Source of the DNA: BRH-c25 sp012519325
GTDB taxonomy: Bacteria > Bacillota > Clostridia > Lutisporales > Lutisporaceae
Assembly: GCA_050950645.1 (NCBI GenBank)
Contig: JBMNHZ010000010.1
Coordinates: 62,001-126,000, forward strand
Length of the DNA stretch: 64,000 nucleotides
Reading direction: 5' to 3'
The notes under the pieces are model-generated. The model had not been told where the DNA came from. It did no database searches and saw nothing but the letters and a program-made list of their open reading frames with translations. Positions 18,295 through 27,197 of the stretch are shown one piece after another (the stretch's first letter is position 1; the number at the start of each line of letters is the position of its first letter). A program made the position numbers and the translations under genes.

Positions 18295-19311
18295 ATGAAA
18301 ACAGGCAAAGACAAAATATCTGTTAAGCAGCTTTTCTTTGTGTTTACAATAATGGTGTCTTCACCCGCAACAAGACTGCTCCCCAAATATGCAGCGGCAA
18401 AAGCCCAGCAGGCGGGCTGGGTGTCTCCGATCATAAGCATTGTGCCTTTTATCTTGCTTATACTGGCTGTTGACTCTTTATTAAAGAAACACAAGGGACA
18501 GAGCATGGATGATATTATTACCGGTATTCTGGGAAGATTCCTGGGAAAGCTGGTACTGGTAATATACCTTATGTGGGCTCTCTGGCTCACGGCTATGTAC
18601 ACCCGTTATTATACGAAACGGCTTACCAACTCTATTTATCCCAATATCAGCATCAACGTGTTCGTAATATTGGCACTCTTTTTACTTCCCAAGGTCAGAA
18701 TAGATAACCTGCTGCCGGTATATTTTAACGATACAGTGCCTGTAATTAAGGGGAGTATTGCAACTACAGGGATACTGTCCTATCTGTTTCTTATGTTTTT
18801 TCTGAGCGATAAGATTGTAAATCTGAAAAGCCTTCGAACCTTCGGCTATATCACTGCTTATGCTAATATTTTAAGTATAATGGTGGTAAATTTTATTGTA
18901 ATAGGAGTATTAAGCAGTTCTCTTGCCAGGAGGGTTTCCATGCCTGTCCTGACCGTTGTAAAGCAAATTTCCTTGATGGATGTTGTAGAAAATATTGAGG
19001 CTTTAGTCGTTGCCATATGGATTTTCGCCGACTTCACACTCATTACCACCCTGCTTGTTATTGTGCTCAACCTTATTAAGTCAATATTTAACTTAATTGA
19101 TACAAAGCCCCTGATTAATATTCTTGCTGTATTGATATATTATCTCTCCCTTGGTATAAGCGCAAGAAGGTTTGAGCTGGAGGATTTCACCAACAACCTG
19201 CTAATGCCCTTAAACATAACCTTGGGCTATGGATTTCCTTTTATTTTATTCGCTTTATCCAAGCTCAAAAAAAAGAAGCAGCCCAAAAAATCTGCCAACC
19301 CTTCCCGATAA
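18295..19311 (+). CDS. gerKB: GerAB/GerKB-type spore germination permease
   Basis: 338 residues with about ten membrane helices, of the APC-superfamily spore germination (GerB) family. The N terminus KISVKQLFFVFTIMVSSPAT is the typical first helix, and TAMYTRYYTKRLTNSIYPN follows helix 4. GerB subunits sense nutrient germinants in the spore inner membrane together with GerA and GerC. AAGGAG precedes the ATG. No gerA gene is visible and gerC is truncated, so the receptor is probably non-functional unless the partners lie elsewhere. The last codons overlap a terminator hairpin facing the other strand. Confidence 0.88.
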   Translation: MKTGKDKISVKQLFFVFTIMVSSPATRLLPKYAAAKAQQAGWVSPIISIVPFILLILAVDSLLKKHKGQSMDDIITGILGRFLGKLVLVIYLMWALWLTAMYTRYYTKRLTNSIYPNISINVFVILALFLLPKVRIDNLLPVYFNDTVPVIKGSIATTGILSYLFLMFFLSDKIVNLKSLRTFGYITAYANILSIMVVNFIVIGVLSSSLARRVSMPVLTVVKQISLMDVVENIEALVVAIWIFADFTLITTLLVIVLNLIKSIFNLIDTKPLINILAVLIYYLSLGISARRFELEDFTNNLLMPLNITLGYGFPFILFALSKLKKKKQPKKSANPSR

Positions 19312-19326
19312 TTTGGGAAGGATTGG
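19295..19326 (-). terminator. Terminator hairpin (copy 1), for the chemoreceptor gene remnant
   Basis: CCAACCCTTCCC (19295-19306) pairs with GGGAAGGATTGG (19315-19326) with one C-A mismatch, followed on the minus strand by six T. The gerKB stop codon (19309-19311) lies in its loop. A second, near-identical copy is at 20247-20280. Confidence 0.75.
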
Positions 19327-19362
19327 CTCATGCTCGGCTTCAAGTCCAATGCCAACTGCTTG

Positions 19363-19556
19363 TTACTGCAGCTTAAACTTATTTACCTTATCAGACATGC
19401 TTTTTGCCATTTCGCTTAGCAGAGTAAGTGTTGAGGCAACTTCTTCACTGGAAGCGCTCATTTGCTCCGCTGCTGCAGTAATTTCCTCTGACGAAGCAGA
19501 TACCTCCTGCGCTACGGAAGAAGCATTCTCAACCTTTTCCAGTATGTGGTTCTTAC
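19363..19556 (-). pseudogene. 3' fragment of a methyl-accepting chemotaxis protein gene
   Basis: About 63 residues remain: HILEKVENASSVAQEVSASS, EEITAAAEQMSASSEEVAST and a C-terminal KVNKFKLQ. The heptad pattern with EV-SASSEEI and Q-x-SASSEE is the distal cytoplasmic methylation helix of bacterial chemoreceptors. The rest of the gene is replaced by an IS256-type remnant, which begins within the next codons. The original start appears to survive at 20115 with two Spo0A boxes before it. Confidence 0.8.
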
Positions 19557-20049
19557 TCTTACCTAATGAGGCTGTCATCCGTCGGAAATATGGTCTTGCT
19601 TTTAGTTACCTTGCGCAGCTGGCGATTGAAGTTTTCAATCATATTGGTGGTATATATAAGGGTTCTAACCTCCTGGGGATACTTGAAATAGGTGGATAGT
19701 GTCGGCCAGTTTTTTCTCCATGAAACCGCAATCTTTGGGTATTTGGACCACTTCTCTTCAAACGTATCCAGTTCAAAAAGGGCCGTTTCCTCGGTAGGTG
19801 CAGCATAAACCCTTTTTAGGTCCGCCATAAGGGGTTTTAAGTCCTTGTAAGATACAAACCGGAGCTCTCTCATGAGAGCATTCACGTCTTCTCCGTCCTT
19901 GATCGGAGTGTCTTTCAAAAGCTCCGCTATCAAGGCTCTTCTCTTTTTCTTCTCCGGACTTTCGTTTCTTCTCCCCATTTTAAAACCTCCTGGTTGATGT
20001 ATTTATTCTACATCAGCCAAGAGGTTTACACAAACTATGGGATAGTCTC
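19557..20049 (-). mobile_element. Internally deleted IS256 family element remnant
   Basis: One open frame (19559-19978, 139 residues) joins an N-terminal piece (RRALIAELLKDTPIKDGEDV) directly to the C-terminal third of a Mutator/IS256 transposase (VSYKDLKPLMADLKRVYAAP, LSTYFKYPQEVRTLIYTTNM, IENFNRQLRKVTKSKTIFP). The middle with most of the DDE catalytic site is deleted in frame. The 3' end stops at PTDDSLIR, at the chemoreceptor junction. Upstream, TTTACACAAACTATGGGATA (ending near 20045) looks like the family's terminal inverted repeat, and a hairpin (TGGTTGATGTA at 19991 with TACATCAGCCA) lies before the start codon. The remnant is inactive. Confidence 0.82.
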
Positions 20050-20082
20050 AAATACATAATAAGAAAATCTTCCTTCTAATAC

Positions 20083-20115
20083 TTAACTTGATTCTCTTTT
20101 CTTTTTTATCCACAT
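20083..20115 (-). pseudogene. Surviving start of the disrupted chemoreceptor gene
   Basis: A TTGGAGGT ribosome site precedes an ATG at 20115 that opens a ten-residue frame, MWIKKKRESS, ending at a TAA at 20083-20085 about 35 bases before the IS256 terminal repeat. Basic N termini of this kind are usual for chemoreceptors before the first membrane helix. Together with the 3' fragment beyond the IS it suggests one gene broken by insertion and deletion. Confidence 0.45.
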
Positions 20116-20164
20116 GAATACCTCCAACTTGTAAGCTTTTTATTTATCTCAAGCCATGACATTT

Positions 20165-20201
20165 TTCGACATCATATACCTCATCATTATCTTTTTCGAC
20201 A
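20165..20201 (-). promoter_or_regulatory. Pair of Spo0A (0A) boxes
   Basis: Two exact TGTCGAA sequences on the minus strand (20165-20171 and 20195-20201) lie 30 bp apart, about three helical turns, and 50-85 bases before the remnant chemoreceptor start. TGTCGAA is the core of the Spo0A binding site in Bacillus and Clostridium. Binding is inferred. Confidence 0.45.
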
Positions 20202-20246
20202 TTTTCTCGAGTCTTATTTAACATTAATGATTAAGCCAAAAAAGCA

Positions 20247-20280
20247 GCCAATCCTTCCCGATAATTTGGGAAGGATTGGC
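20247..20280 (-). terminator. Terminator hairpin (copy 2), for the CotF-like gene
   Basis: A 13 bp perfect stem (20247-20259 with 20268-20280), 8-base loop, and on the minus strand a run of six T. The stem-loop is almost identical to that at 19295-19326. Confidence 0.85.
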
Positions 20281-20284
20281 TTAA

Positions 20285-20749
20285 TTACTGCGGATTATAC
20301 AAGCCCATACTCTCCATATACTTGAAAACACTTTCTCCATGCTGCTGCTCTTCCTTCTGTATATGGTTCAGTGTCTGCCGGATGTTCGGATCTCTAAATT
20401 CGAATATAGCCGTATCATATGCTCCAGAAACAAATTTCTCAGTCATTAGAATATCGTTGCACAGCTCTCCGTCACTCTTGCTGCCGGTTCCCGGCTTTAT
20501 CGACTGCTGCCCCTGTGCGCCCTGCTGGCCTTGCTGCTGGTTCTGGCTCATACTCGGCATCTGTCCGTTTAACAGTTGGTTGATGGTATCAAGATGCTGC
20601 TGCTCATGTTTTGCATGAGAACTGAAAAGCTGCTTTAGCTGAGGATCCTGGGCTTTATTGGCATAATCATTGTATTTTTTTATGCATACCTCTTCATGGG
20701 TTTTCTGATCCTGCAGCAGCCCTTTTTCCTTTTGTGTCAAATTGTTCAT
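20285..20749 (-). CDS. CotF-type spore coat protein with a Gln-rich linker
   Basis: 154 residues from ATG 20749 (MNNLTQKEKGLLQDQKTHEE) behind AGAGGTGA; an upstream start at 20797 in frame is less likely. The ferritin-like helical pair (YNDYANKAQDPQLKQLFSSH and EEQQHGESVFKYMESMGLY) is split by a Gln/Gly-rich linker of about 25 residues (QNQQQGQQGAQGQQ). This fits the coat F domain proteins of clostridial spores. It is 60 bases downstream of a ferritin-like gene on the same strand. Confidence 0.82.
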   Translation of the reverse strand: MNNLTQKEKGLLQDQKTHEEVCIKKYNDYANKAQDPQLKQLFSSHAKHEQQHLDTINQLLNGQMPSMSQNQQQGQQGAQGQQSIKPGTGSKSDGELCNDILMTEKFVSGAYDTAIFEFRDPNIRQTLNHIQKEEQQHGESVFKYMESMGLYNPQ

Positions 20750-20809
20750 ATAATCACCTCTTACTTTAGTATTTTGTTTAAGCAGCAAAATATACATCAG
20801 GTGATTATA

Positions 20810-21235
20810 CTATCTGTTTTTATTCTTTGTATAAAGATAGTTCAAATACACAGCGTGCTCATTTTCATCGGTAAGCGCTTCAAAAAATACATCTCTGACA
20901 ATTGGATTGCTGCTGGCAAGATATATGTCTCTGTAGAATTCGCAAGCCTCCAATTCTTTCTGTATGGCATGTTCAATACCATCAATATAGCTTTCCAATT
21001 CCGGCGTATTCACACTGCCTATCTCCGGTTCTTTTCCCGTTGTCATCTCAAACAGCATTCTGAACTTTGAAAGATGCTTTGTTTCATCTTCGTAAAAATG
21101 CTCGATTATATCAGCTTCCTTTTCATCAGGTGCCATACCTATAAGCTTCTTATAATACTTTCTGGCTGACCCTTTATCCTTCATGGCCTTTATCAACTGT
21201 GCAGGAGTTACATTATAGGCTATATAACCATACAT
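20810..21235 (-). CDS. Rubrerythrin/ferritin-like di-iron protein
   Basis: 141 residues, a four-helix ferritin-like protein with spaced metal-ligand motifs: DIIEHFYEDETKHLSKFRML (E-x-x-H pattern), KELEACEFYRDIYL and ALTDENEHAVYL (second E-x-x-H). No rubredoxin-type CxxC domain is present, so it is an erythrin-type protein and not a full rubrerythrin. Such proteins handle peroxide or metals, and several occur in spore coats. It lies upstream of the CotF-like gene, so a sporulation role is possible. Confidence 0.75.
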   Translation of the reverse strand: MYGYIAYNVTPAQLIKAMKDKGSARKYYKKLIGMAPDEKEADIIEHFYEDETKHLSKFRMLFEMTTGKEPEIGSVNTPELESYIDGIEHAIQKELEACEFYRDIYLASSNPIVRDVFFEALTDENEHAVYLNYLYTKNKNR

Positions 21236-21273
21236 GGCAACACTTCCTTAATTTAAATGTAATACAGTACATT

Positions 21274-24200
21274 TTATGCCCCTCCTGCCGGTTTCTTTAC
21301 TATAACTTCATAATCAACATAGGAATCATCAAAAGCAGTTACCCTATAAACTACTTTTCTCCTGAAATCATTAACCGTTATACCGCTGTACTGCTGCACT
21401 TCGCCAACATAAACCGATTTTCCCCTATAAGTAAAGAATGCTGTCAGCTTTTTTAAAACGGTCCACCTGGGTACCTCTGCATAAACAGTATGATTGGCTT
21501 CGTCGATTACTGCATTTATCACAGTTCCATTCAAATTGAAACCGAAGGACGTTAATTTCTTTTCATGAATAGCTTCAGAAGTAACCGTTACGGTATAATT
21601 CTGTGTCGAGCCGTCCTGTGCCACAACGGTATATATTACAGGATTTGTAAAATCCCTTATGGATACTCCGCTTTTCTGCTCATCGCTTCCAATAAAGACT
21701 TTACTGTTATCCGAGCTGATAAATACTGCCACAACCTCATTCAGTGCAGTTCCATAGGGCACTGTCACGCTTATTTTCTTCTCAGCCTCGTTGATAATTC
21801 CTGCTGCCTGTGGAACAGCAAATCCGAATTCCTTCATAAGCTTTTCACTACTGGGAGCAGCAGTGACTATCACAGTATATTCCCGGGTAGTGCCGTCCTG
21901 CGCTGTTACAATGTATTTTACAGGGCTCGTAAAATCTTGTTCAGTTTCTCCGCTAATCTGCACCACTCCATTGACATTGACAACGGCTTCAGGAGAGACT
22001 CTGAAGGATGCAACAAGCTTAGTCCTGTCAGTCCCATAGGGTACTGCCAATTCTATGATCTTTTGTTCATGGCCTACTTCTGCCTTTATGACAGGATCCA
22101 GATACCTGAATGCAAATACTGTCATAAGATTTTCTGAGCTTGGAGCTCTTTTTACGATTACCGTATATTCCCTGCTGGTCCCATCCTTAGCTGTTACTAT
22201 ATATTCTACCGGTTCACTGAAATCAGGAGCTTTACCCGACTTTACAGATATTTCGGTATTGTCCGGTATGGTTATGACAGGCACCAGCTTACTAAAATCT
22301 GTCCTGTACGGTACTGTAACAGTTATAATCCTGTTTTCCTCATCAATCTCTCCAATGGCGGACTCCGGCCTTTCGAACCTGAATTCTTTAATACACTTAT
22401 CAATCTCCTTTGCAGCCGTTACCACCACCGTATAGTTCTGTGCGGAACCGTCCTGGGCAATTACTGTATAGACAACCTCCCTGGAAAAGTCATTAGTGGT
22501 TTCTCCGCTTATCTGCTCCTTCCCTCCCACCATTACTACGGCATACTCCGAGCACTTGAAGCTTGCGGTTAAACGGCTCACATCCGTTCCATAGGGTACA
22601 GTCAGACTGATTATCCTGTCAACCTCATTAATCTCTCCGATACCCCCCGCAAGATTCTTGAAGCTGAAGCTTGTAATCTCCTTGGAAGAAGATTTATACG
22701 GCAATGCCGGCTCAGAAGCAGATTTGCCGGCCCAACCGCTGAACTTGTATGAAATTCCGTCAACTGTGATTCTGTATCCGACATTTTTAAGCAGTGTCTC
22801 TTTTGACACGACTTTATACACATTGCTGCTGATTCTGGATGCGCTTTCTATAAGGTTTTCTCCGATTGCATTTCCGTTACTGTCAAGCTTATACAGGCTG
22901 TTTACCTTGGATATCCTGCTGCTCTTAATCACCCTGAAGGTCTTTGAATCCAGCCGCTCAACCTCCTGTATAAAATCGCTGCTCATAACGCTGGAGCCTT
23001 CAAAATCTATCTCAAGATCGTCTATATCCAGCTTATTTCCCGCAATATCCACCGCAGCTGACTTAGGCTCAAGGATATAATAGTATTCATCACTCAGCTT
23101 ATCTACGGTGTATATGTTCACCCTGGTATTATCTTCAGGATCAACTTCAACATAATCAATGCCTATTGTCCTAAGCTTGCCGTTATCATCTTCATAGGTA
23201 ATCTTATAGCTCCCCGGCTCCCTGATGGCTTCGCTGAACTCTATCTGAACCTTTTTGCAGTTAATAGCTTCAACATATTCAATATCAGGCTCCTCATCAT
23301 CCTCCATATATGATTCAAGAATGGTTATGCCTCCATATGCTTCCAAACCCGCATAGTCTTTTACCATTTTAGCAAAATTAAATCTGAATTCTTTGTCAGG
23401 AGGAATATTTCTGTTTTTTGCTATATAATCCACAGTACAATAAGCTTCATCCTCATCCTCATCATCGGGATTCAGCACTGCTTTCCATTCTATATTAACT
23501 CCCCCGGGATTATTGATTCCTGATACTCCATTCCCTTTAAGCAATACCGGCTCTGAGAAAACCACCCGGAAGCTTCTCGCATCCATTTGATCCCAGTCAT
23601 CTACCTCCGGCGGTTCATTCTCATCATCAGTTCCGTAAAAATCCAATCCGTACTCAAGCACGTATTTATTTCCTCTCATGTCCTGTATTCCTGTAAGCTC
23701 GGTTACCTCGTATTCTTTGTCATCATGCAAAGATTCTGATGCTATCATCACAACTGCCGTTCTTTCTTCAAGAACACTTCCCGATTGTTTGAAATTAATA
23801 CCTGATGCCTTCATCGCGGCATTTTCCGCAAATACTTCCTCGTCAAAATGTATCCAGACCTCTTTTTTGTTTACAGCTTCTATATAATCCACTTCCGGAG
23901 GATCGTCGTCGTACAGGCTGCCGCTGTAATGTACATTTACACTTACATTTGATATTGCATTGCCCGTTAAATCCTTTATGTTGTTTACCAATACGGTATG
24001 ATTCCTGTTTGAGGACAGAGAACTGACCGTAAGTCTGACCGTTTTTTCATCTTCCAGCAGTACTGCCTTCGTAACAAGAGCAAGCCCGTCTATCCTGTAG
24101 TTAATTATGTTCTCCGCTGATTCCTCATCCAATGTGTTGTCGAAGTATAACTCCAGAGTTCTGCTGTCTATGCATCGAACATAGGTTATATAGGGCGGAG

Positions 24201-26067
24201 TCCTGTCTTCGCCTATTCCTTTGAACCTGTATGCTTTATTACTGCTTGAAGACTTCATCTCATTCCCGAATTCATCGCATATACCGCTGATTCTCAGAGT
24301 ATATCTCTCGGATTTATCCATTTCTTCCGTGATCAGCAGCACTGTCCTTCCTGCCGTTGAATACAAATCATCGGGATCTTTTATTCTTGCATCGAGAATC
24401 TCGAGGTTCTCATCTATCTCATAGCAATCAATATCACAGGCGGATTCTACATCCAATGCATTGGAATCCGAAAACACAACCTCTACCATTGTATTTGTGA
24501 TTGCTTTTGGATCTCTGGCAATGGAAGGCCCGGTTCTGTCTTCAGCCTTTCCTCTGAATTCCTTTTTTATCGCCTTTGTTATACTGTTTCCGGATACTGA
24601 GCCATCCTTAATATCTTCTACTATCAGGGTATATTTCTCACCTGCATCCTGACTTTCAGTCACAAGATACACGGAATCCCACAAACCGTCATCATCCCTG
24701 TCCTTAACCTCAGCCGATTCTACATCCAGGCTTCCGCCTTTATATGTTATTCTATAGTTTCTTTCATCCTGGGCGGTAGATTTATCCAATCCATTGCTGT
24801 CGGAAAACTCAAGAAGCAGCCTGACATTGTTCAGGACAGTCAGTTTGCTCAGCTTAGGTGCGCTTGTATCTTTTTTCCCGGAAAACTTTTTAGTAATTGA
24901 CTTGGTTACAACTCCGTCTCCATTCTTTATGCCGCGGATTTTCAACTCATAGGAACGTCTCGAATCAATTCCTCTGGTAGTAAGCCTTACCTTGGTATTT
25001 GTGCTGTCCAGTTCCGCCGACCTTACACTTGCCCCTGAAATTGTATAAGTATCCGTATCCTGTGCTGTCTCATTATCCAGTATCCTGTCAAAGGTTAGCT
25101 CTACAAGATCTGTATCCTTGCACTCCACCTTTATGAGTTTAGGAGCTGTTTTATCCTTTTTCAATCCTCTAAAGTTATAGTTTTTATCATTGAATTCCAA
25201 TGTATATGCATAGTTCTCCTTCATTGCAGAGGTGTCAATAATTATGGAATACTCATTCTTCATGCTTACTTTTTTTATGTCAAGGTGATCAATTTCATAC
25301 AGTTCTTCATCCTCCGCATCTGTACCATCAATGGACTCCTTAAAAACAACCTCCACCTTACTGTTTGAAATAGCCCTTACGTCTTTTACTTCTGCATCCA
25401 GTTTCCCGGAATACAAGCCAAGAGAAATTGCATCCCTCTTATTCACATCCCCTATGTCCACCAGGTGCTCTATCAGCTTCTTTCGGGAACCCTTCATCTT
25501 TGTATTTAGAGCCTCTACTGTAGCAATGGCAAGGCTTCTTACCGTAAAATTTTTGACATCCGCTACTTTATCCAGACCCTTTTCTTCAGCAAATTCAAGC
25601 ACTGACTCCCAGTCAAAATCTCCCCTGCCGTCAATTTTCTGTTTATAACCCAAACTTTCCAAAAGCACCTTGTAATATGCTCTTGAGTCAATAAGGCTGT
25701 AGGGCATGAAATTTACACCGTCGCCAATCCACCCCAGTTCCGGATGCTCCTTCAGATAACTCAGCACATTCCTGCCTTCTTCCCAGGCAATAACACCGGC
25801 ATCCTTGAAATTTTTTCCTCCGTAATAGTCTAATGCATCCTGCTCCAGGCCCTTAAGCCTCAGAAACATTATTGCCGCCTGCAGCCTGCTGGGGCGTGTA
25901 TCAAGATATTCATCGTCCACAATTCCGGTATGACCCTTTAGTATCCCCAAATCTCTGCATACACGCGCTTCATAGCCGATATCGTCATCGGCAAAAACCT
26001 GAGCTGGCAGTATTGCACTTATAACCAGTGCAAGAATTGTAAGAACAGTTACAAATTTACCTACCAT
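21274..26067 (-). CDS. Large exported protein with Ig-like (SbsA-type) and DUF5018 repeats
   Basis: 1597 residues from the ATG at 26067, eight bases after AGGAGG (a TTG one codon upstream is also possible). It has a signal peptide (VTVLTILALVISAILPAQVFA), then a degenerate SLH-like segment (SRLQAAIMFLRLKGL). From about residue 220 to 1090 come repeated bacterial Ig-like modules, each starting with a V-x-V-V-F or L-E-L-x-F strand and a D-x-x-APxL linker, as in S-layer SbsA repeats. The C terminus carries five DUF5018 beta-sandwich modules (about 90 residues each), recognised by TVPYGTD and AQDGSTQNYTV elements. It is a wall-associated stalk or S-layer-like protein. Asp/Glu is very high, which suggests calcium binding. 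Confidence 0.82.
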   Translation of the reverse strand: MVGKFVTVLTILALVISAILPAQVFADDDIGYEARVCRDLGILKGHTGIVDDEYLDTRPSRLQAAIMFLRLKGLEQDALDYYGGKNFKDAGVIAWEEGRNVLSYLKEHPELGWIGDGVNFMPYSLIDSRAYYKVLLESLGYKQKIDGRGDFDWESVLEFAEEKGLDKVADVKNFTVRSLAIATVEALNTKMKGSRKKLIEHLVDIGDVNKRDAISLGLYSGKLDAEVKDVRAISNSKVEVVFKESIDGTDAEDEELYEIDHLDIKKVSMKNEYSIIIDTSAMKENYAYTLEFNDKNYNFRGLKKDKTAPKLIKVECKDTDLVELTFDRILDNETAQDTDTYTISGASVRSAELDSTNTKVRLTTRGIDSRRSYELKIRGIKNGDGVVTKSITKKFSGKKDTSAPKLSKLTVLNNVRLLLEFSDSNGLDKSTAQDERNYRITYKGGSLDVESAEVKDRDDDGLWDSVYLVTESQDAGEKYTLIVEDIKDGSVSGNSITKAIKKEFRGKAEDRTGPSIARDPKAITNTMVEVVFSDSNALDVESACDIDCYEIDENLEILDARIKDPDDLYSTAGRTVLLITEEMDKSERYTLRISGICDEFGNEMKSSSSNKAYRFKGIGEDRTPPYITYVRCIDSRTLELYFDNTLDEESAENIINYRIDGLALVTKAVLLEDEKTVRLTVSSLSSNRNHTVLVNNIKDLTGNAISNVSVNVHYSGSLYDDDPPEVDYIEAVNKKEVWIHFDEEVFAENAAMKASGINFKQSGSVLEERTAVVMIASESLHDDKEYEVTELTGIQDMRGNKYVLEYGLDFYGTDDENEPPEVDDWDQMDARSFRVVFSEPVLLKGNGVSGINNPGGVNIEWKAVLNPDDEDEDEAYCTVDYIAKNRNIPPDKEFRFNFAKMVKDYAGLEAYGGITILESYMEDDEEPDIEYVEAINCKKVQIEFSEAIREPGSYKITYEDDNGKLRTIGIDYVEVDPEDNTRVNIYTVDKLSDEYYYILEPKSAAVDIAGNKLDIDDLEIDFEGSSVMSSDFIQEVERLDSKTFRVIKSSRISKVNSLYKLDSNGNAIGENLIESASRISSNVYKVVSKETLLKNVGYRITVDGISYKFSGWAGKSASEPALPYKSSSKEITSFSFKNLAGGIGEINEVDRIISLTVPYGTDVSRLTASFKCSEYAVVMVGGKEQISGETTNDFSREVVYTVIAQDGSAQNYTVVVTAAKEIDKCIKEFRFERPESAIGEIDEENRIITVTVPYRTDFSKLVPVITIPDNTEISVKSGKAPDFSEPVEYIVTAKDGTSREYTVIVKRAPSSENLMTVFAFRYLDPVIKAEVGHEQKIIELAVPYGTDRTKLVASFRVSPEAVVNVNGVVQISGETEQDFTSPVKYIVTAQDGTTREYTVIVTAAPSSEKLMKEFGFAVPQAAGIINEAEKKISVTVPYGTALNEVVAVFISSDNSKVFIGSDEQKSGVSIRDFTNPVIYTVVAQDGSTQNYTVTVTSEAIHEKKLTSFGFNLNGTVINAVIDEANHTVYAEVPRWTVLKKLTAFFTYRGKSVYVGEVQQYSGITVNDFRRKVVYRVTAFDDSYVDYEVIVKKPAGGA

Positions 26068-26396
26068 CAAACGTACCTCCTCATAATATAAGTGCTTATT
26101 AAATTACTAATAATGCACTTTTTGATGTTAAACGGCTAATGTACTCTTCTAATAATTAGATATGACTGAATTCCTGGAAACTGTACTGCTTTGATGATTT
26201 GTAACATACTCTTAATAGCTCTGTAATAATAGACAGTACCGCCTTTATCCTTTATATTCTATAGTACAATCCATTTTCTTTCAATAAATATAGTTCGTCC
26301 CATTTCTTCCAATTATTTATTTTAGAGTCGCTTGCCGTATAATCCTGTTGCAATTACTGATTATCTGATGTAAAATTCAATTACAGATAAAAATTA

Positions 26397-26500
26397 TGGT
26401 AGAGTAGGCATACATGCGTGAAGTGCTGGTTGTACGGGAAGTTGACGCCAGACGAAAAGCCCGTCAGGGCTTGCGGTATGTATGCTGCATTCCGCTGCCA
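26397..26500 (+). ncRNA. Tetrahydrofolate (THF) riboswitch
   Basis: The folT/THF riboswitch conserved elements occur in order: GAGTAG (26402), TGCGTGAAGTG (26415), GGGAAGTTGACGCC (26436), GACGAAAAGC, TTGCGGTATG (26471), and TGCATTCCGCTGCCA to 26500. The closing stem P1 pairs 26397-26402 with 26495-26500. It sits directly before an ECF transporter S gene of the FolT type, the usual partner of this riboswitch. THF binding is expected to turn off expression of folate uptake. Confidence 0.9.
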
Positions 26501-26526
26501 CTTAAGAGCCATCCCTCTTTAAGTGG
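26498..26526 (+). promoter_or_regulatory. Expression-platform hairpin of the THF riboswitch
   Basis: CCACTTAAGAG (26498-26508) pairs with CTCTTTAAGTGG (26515-26526) with one bulge and shares its first three bases with the 3' strand of riboswitch P1, so the two stems compete. The T content after it is modest (TCTATTT). The CTCTTT arm could also pair with AAAGAG just before the ribosome site GAGGAGGTG, allowing translational control. I cannot tell which mechanism operates. Confidence 0.6.
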
Positions 26527-26559
26527 TCTATTTGCCATTTAAAGAGAGGAGGTGACCGT

Positions 26560-27075
26560 ATGAGTAAGACAAAGACAATTGCTTTTGTTGGATTACTAGT
26601 GTCAATGGAAATAATATTCACACGTTTTCTATCCTTTCAGACCCCGATAGTAAGGATAGGCTTTGGATTCATACCTATTGCGTTTTCGGGCATTCTGTTC
26701 GGCCCCGTTATTGGGGGACTGGCCGCTGTAATTGCTGATGCCTTAGGCATGATGATTTTTCCGAGGGGAGCATACTTCCCGGGGTTTACACTAAGTGCAT
26801 TTCTGACCGGCGCTGTATACGGACTGTTTCTTCACAGAAAACCGGTTACAATTGCCAATATAACAAAAGCTGTTTTACTTATCACAATTTTTGTTGATCT
26901 CGGACTGAATTCAATTTGGGTATATATGACTACAGGAAACGCAGCAGCTGCATTCCTTATACCGAGAATCACAAAAAGTGCCATTATGCTTCCGGTTCAA
27001 ATACTCACAATAAACATACTTTGGAGATATATCGGAAGCCATATCAATAAGTCAAATTATGCAAAGGAGCATTAA
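26560..27075 (+). CDS. folT: ECF transporter S component, folate type (FolT)
   Basis: 171 residues with about six membrane helices. It has S-component sequence IVRIGFGFIPIAFSGILFGP and ALGMMIFPRGAYFPGFTLSA, the region that lines the folate pocket in FolT proteins. An AGGAGGTG site precedes the ATG at 26560. FolT works with the shared EcfA1A2T module (not in this window) to import folate. The THF riboswitch upstream gives strong independent support. A terminator follows at once, so it is monocistronic. Confidence 0.9.
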   Translation: MSKTKTIAFVGLLVSMEIIFTRFLSFQTPIVRIGFGFIPIAFSGILFGPVIGGLAAVIADALGMMIFPRGAYFPGFTLSAFLTGAVYGLFLHRKPVTIANITKAVLLITIFVDLGLNSIWVYMTTGNAAAAFLIPRITKSAIMLPVQILTINILWRYIGSHINKSNYAKEH

Positions 27076-27076
27076 T

Positions 27077-27110
27077 AAAAGGCTTGGAGTCAAATGACTC
27101 CAAGCCTTTT
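27077..27110 (+). terminator. Strong terminator after folT (bidirectional)
   Basis: A perfect 16 bp stem, AAAAGGCTTGGAGTCA (27077-27092) with its complement at 27095-27110, with a two-base loop and a T4 tail on both strands. Confidence 0.92.
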
Positions 27111-27197
27111 ATCACATCTTAAGAATAATACGTCCAAGATATATTTATACCTTCAAATGAATATATTGTATAACAAGATTTCAAAGAGGTGAGCGTA

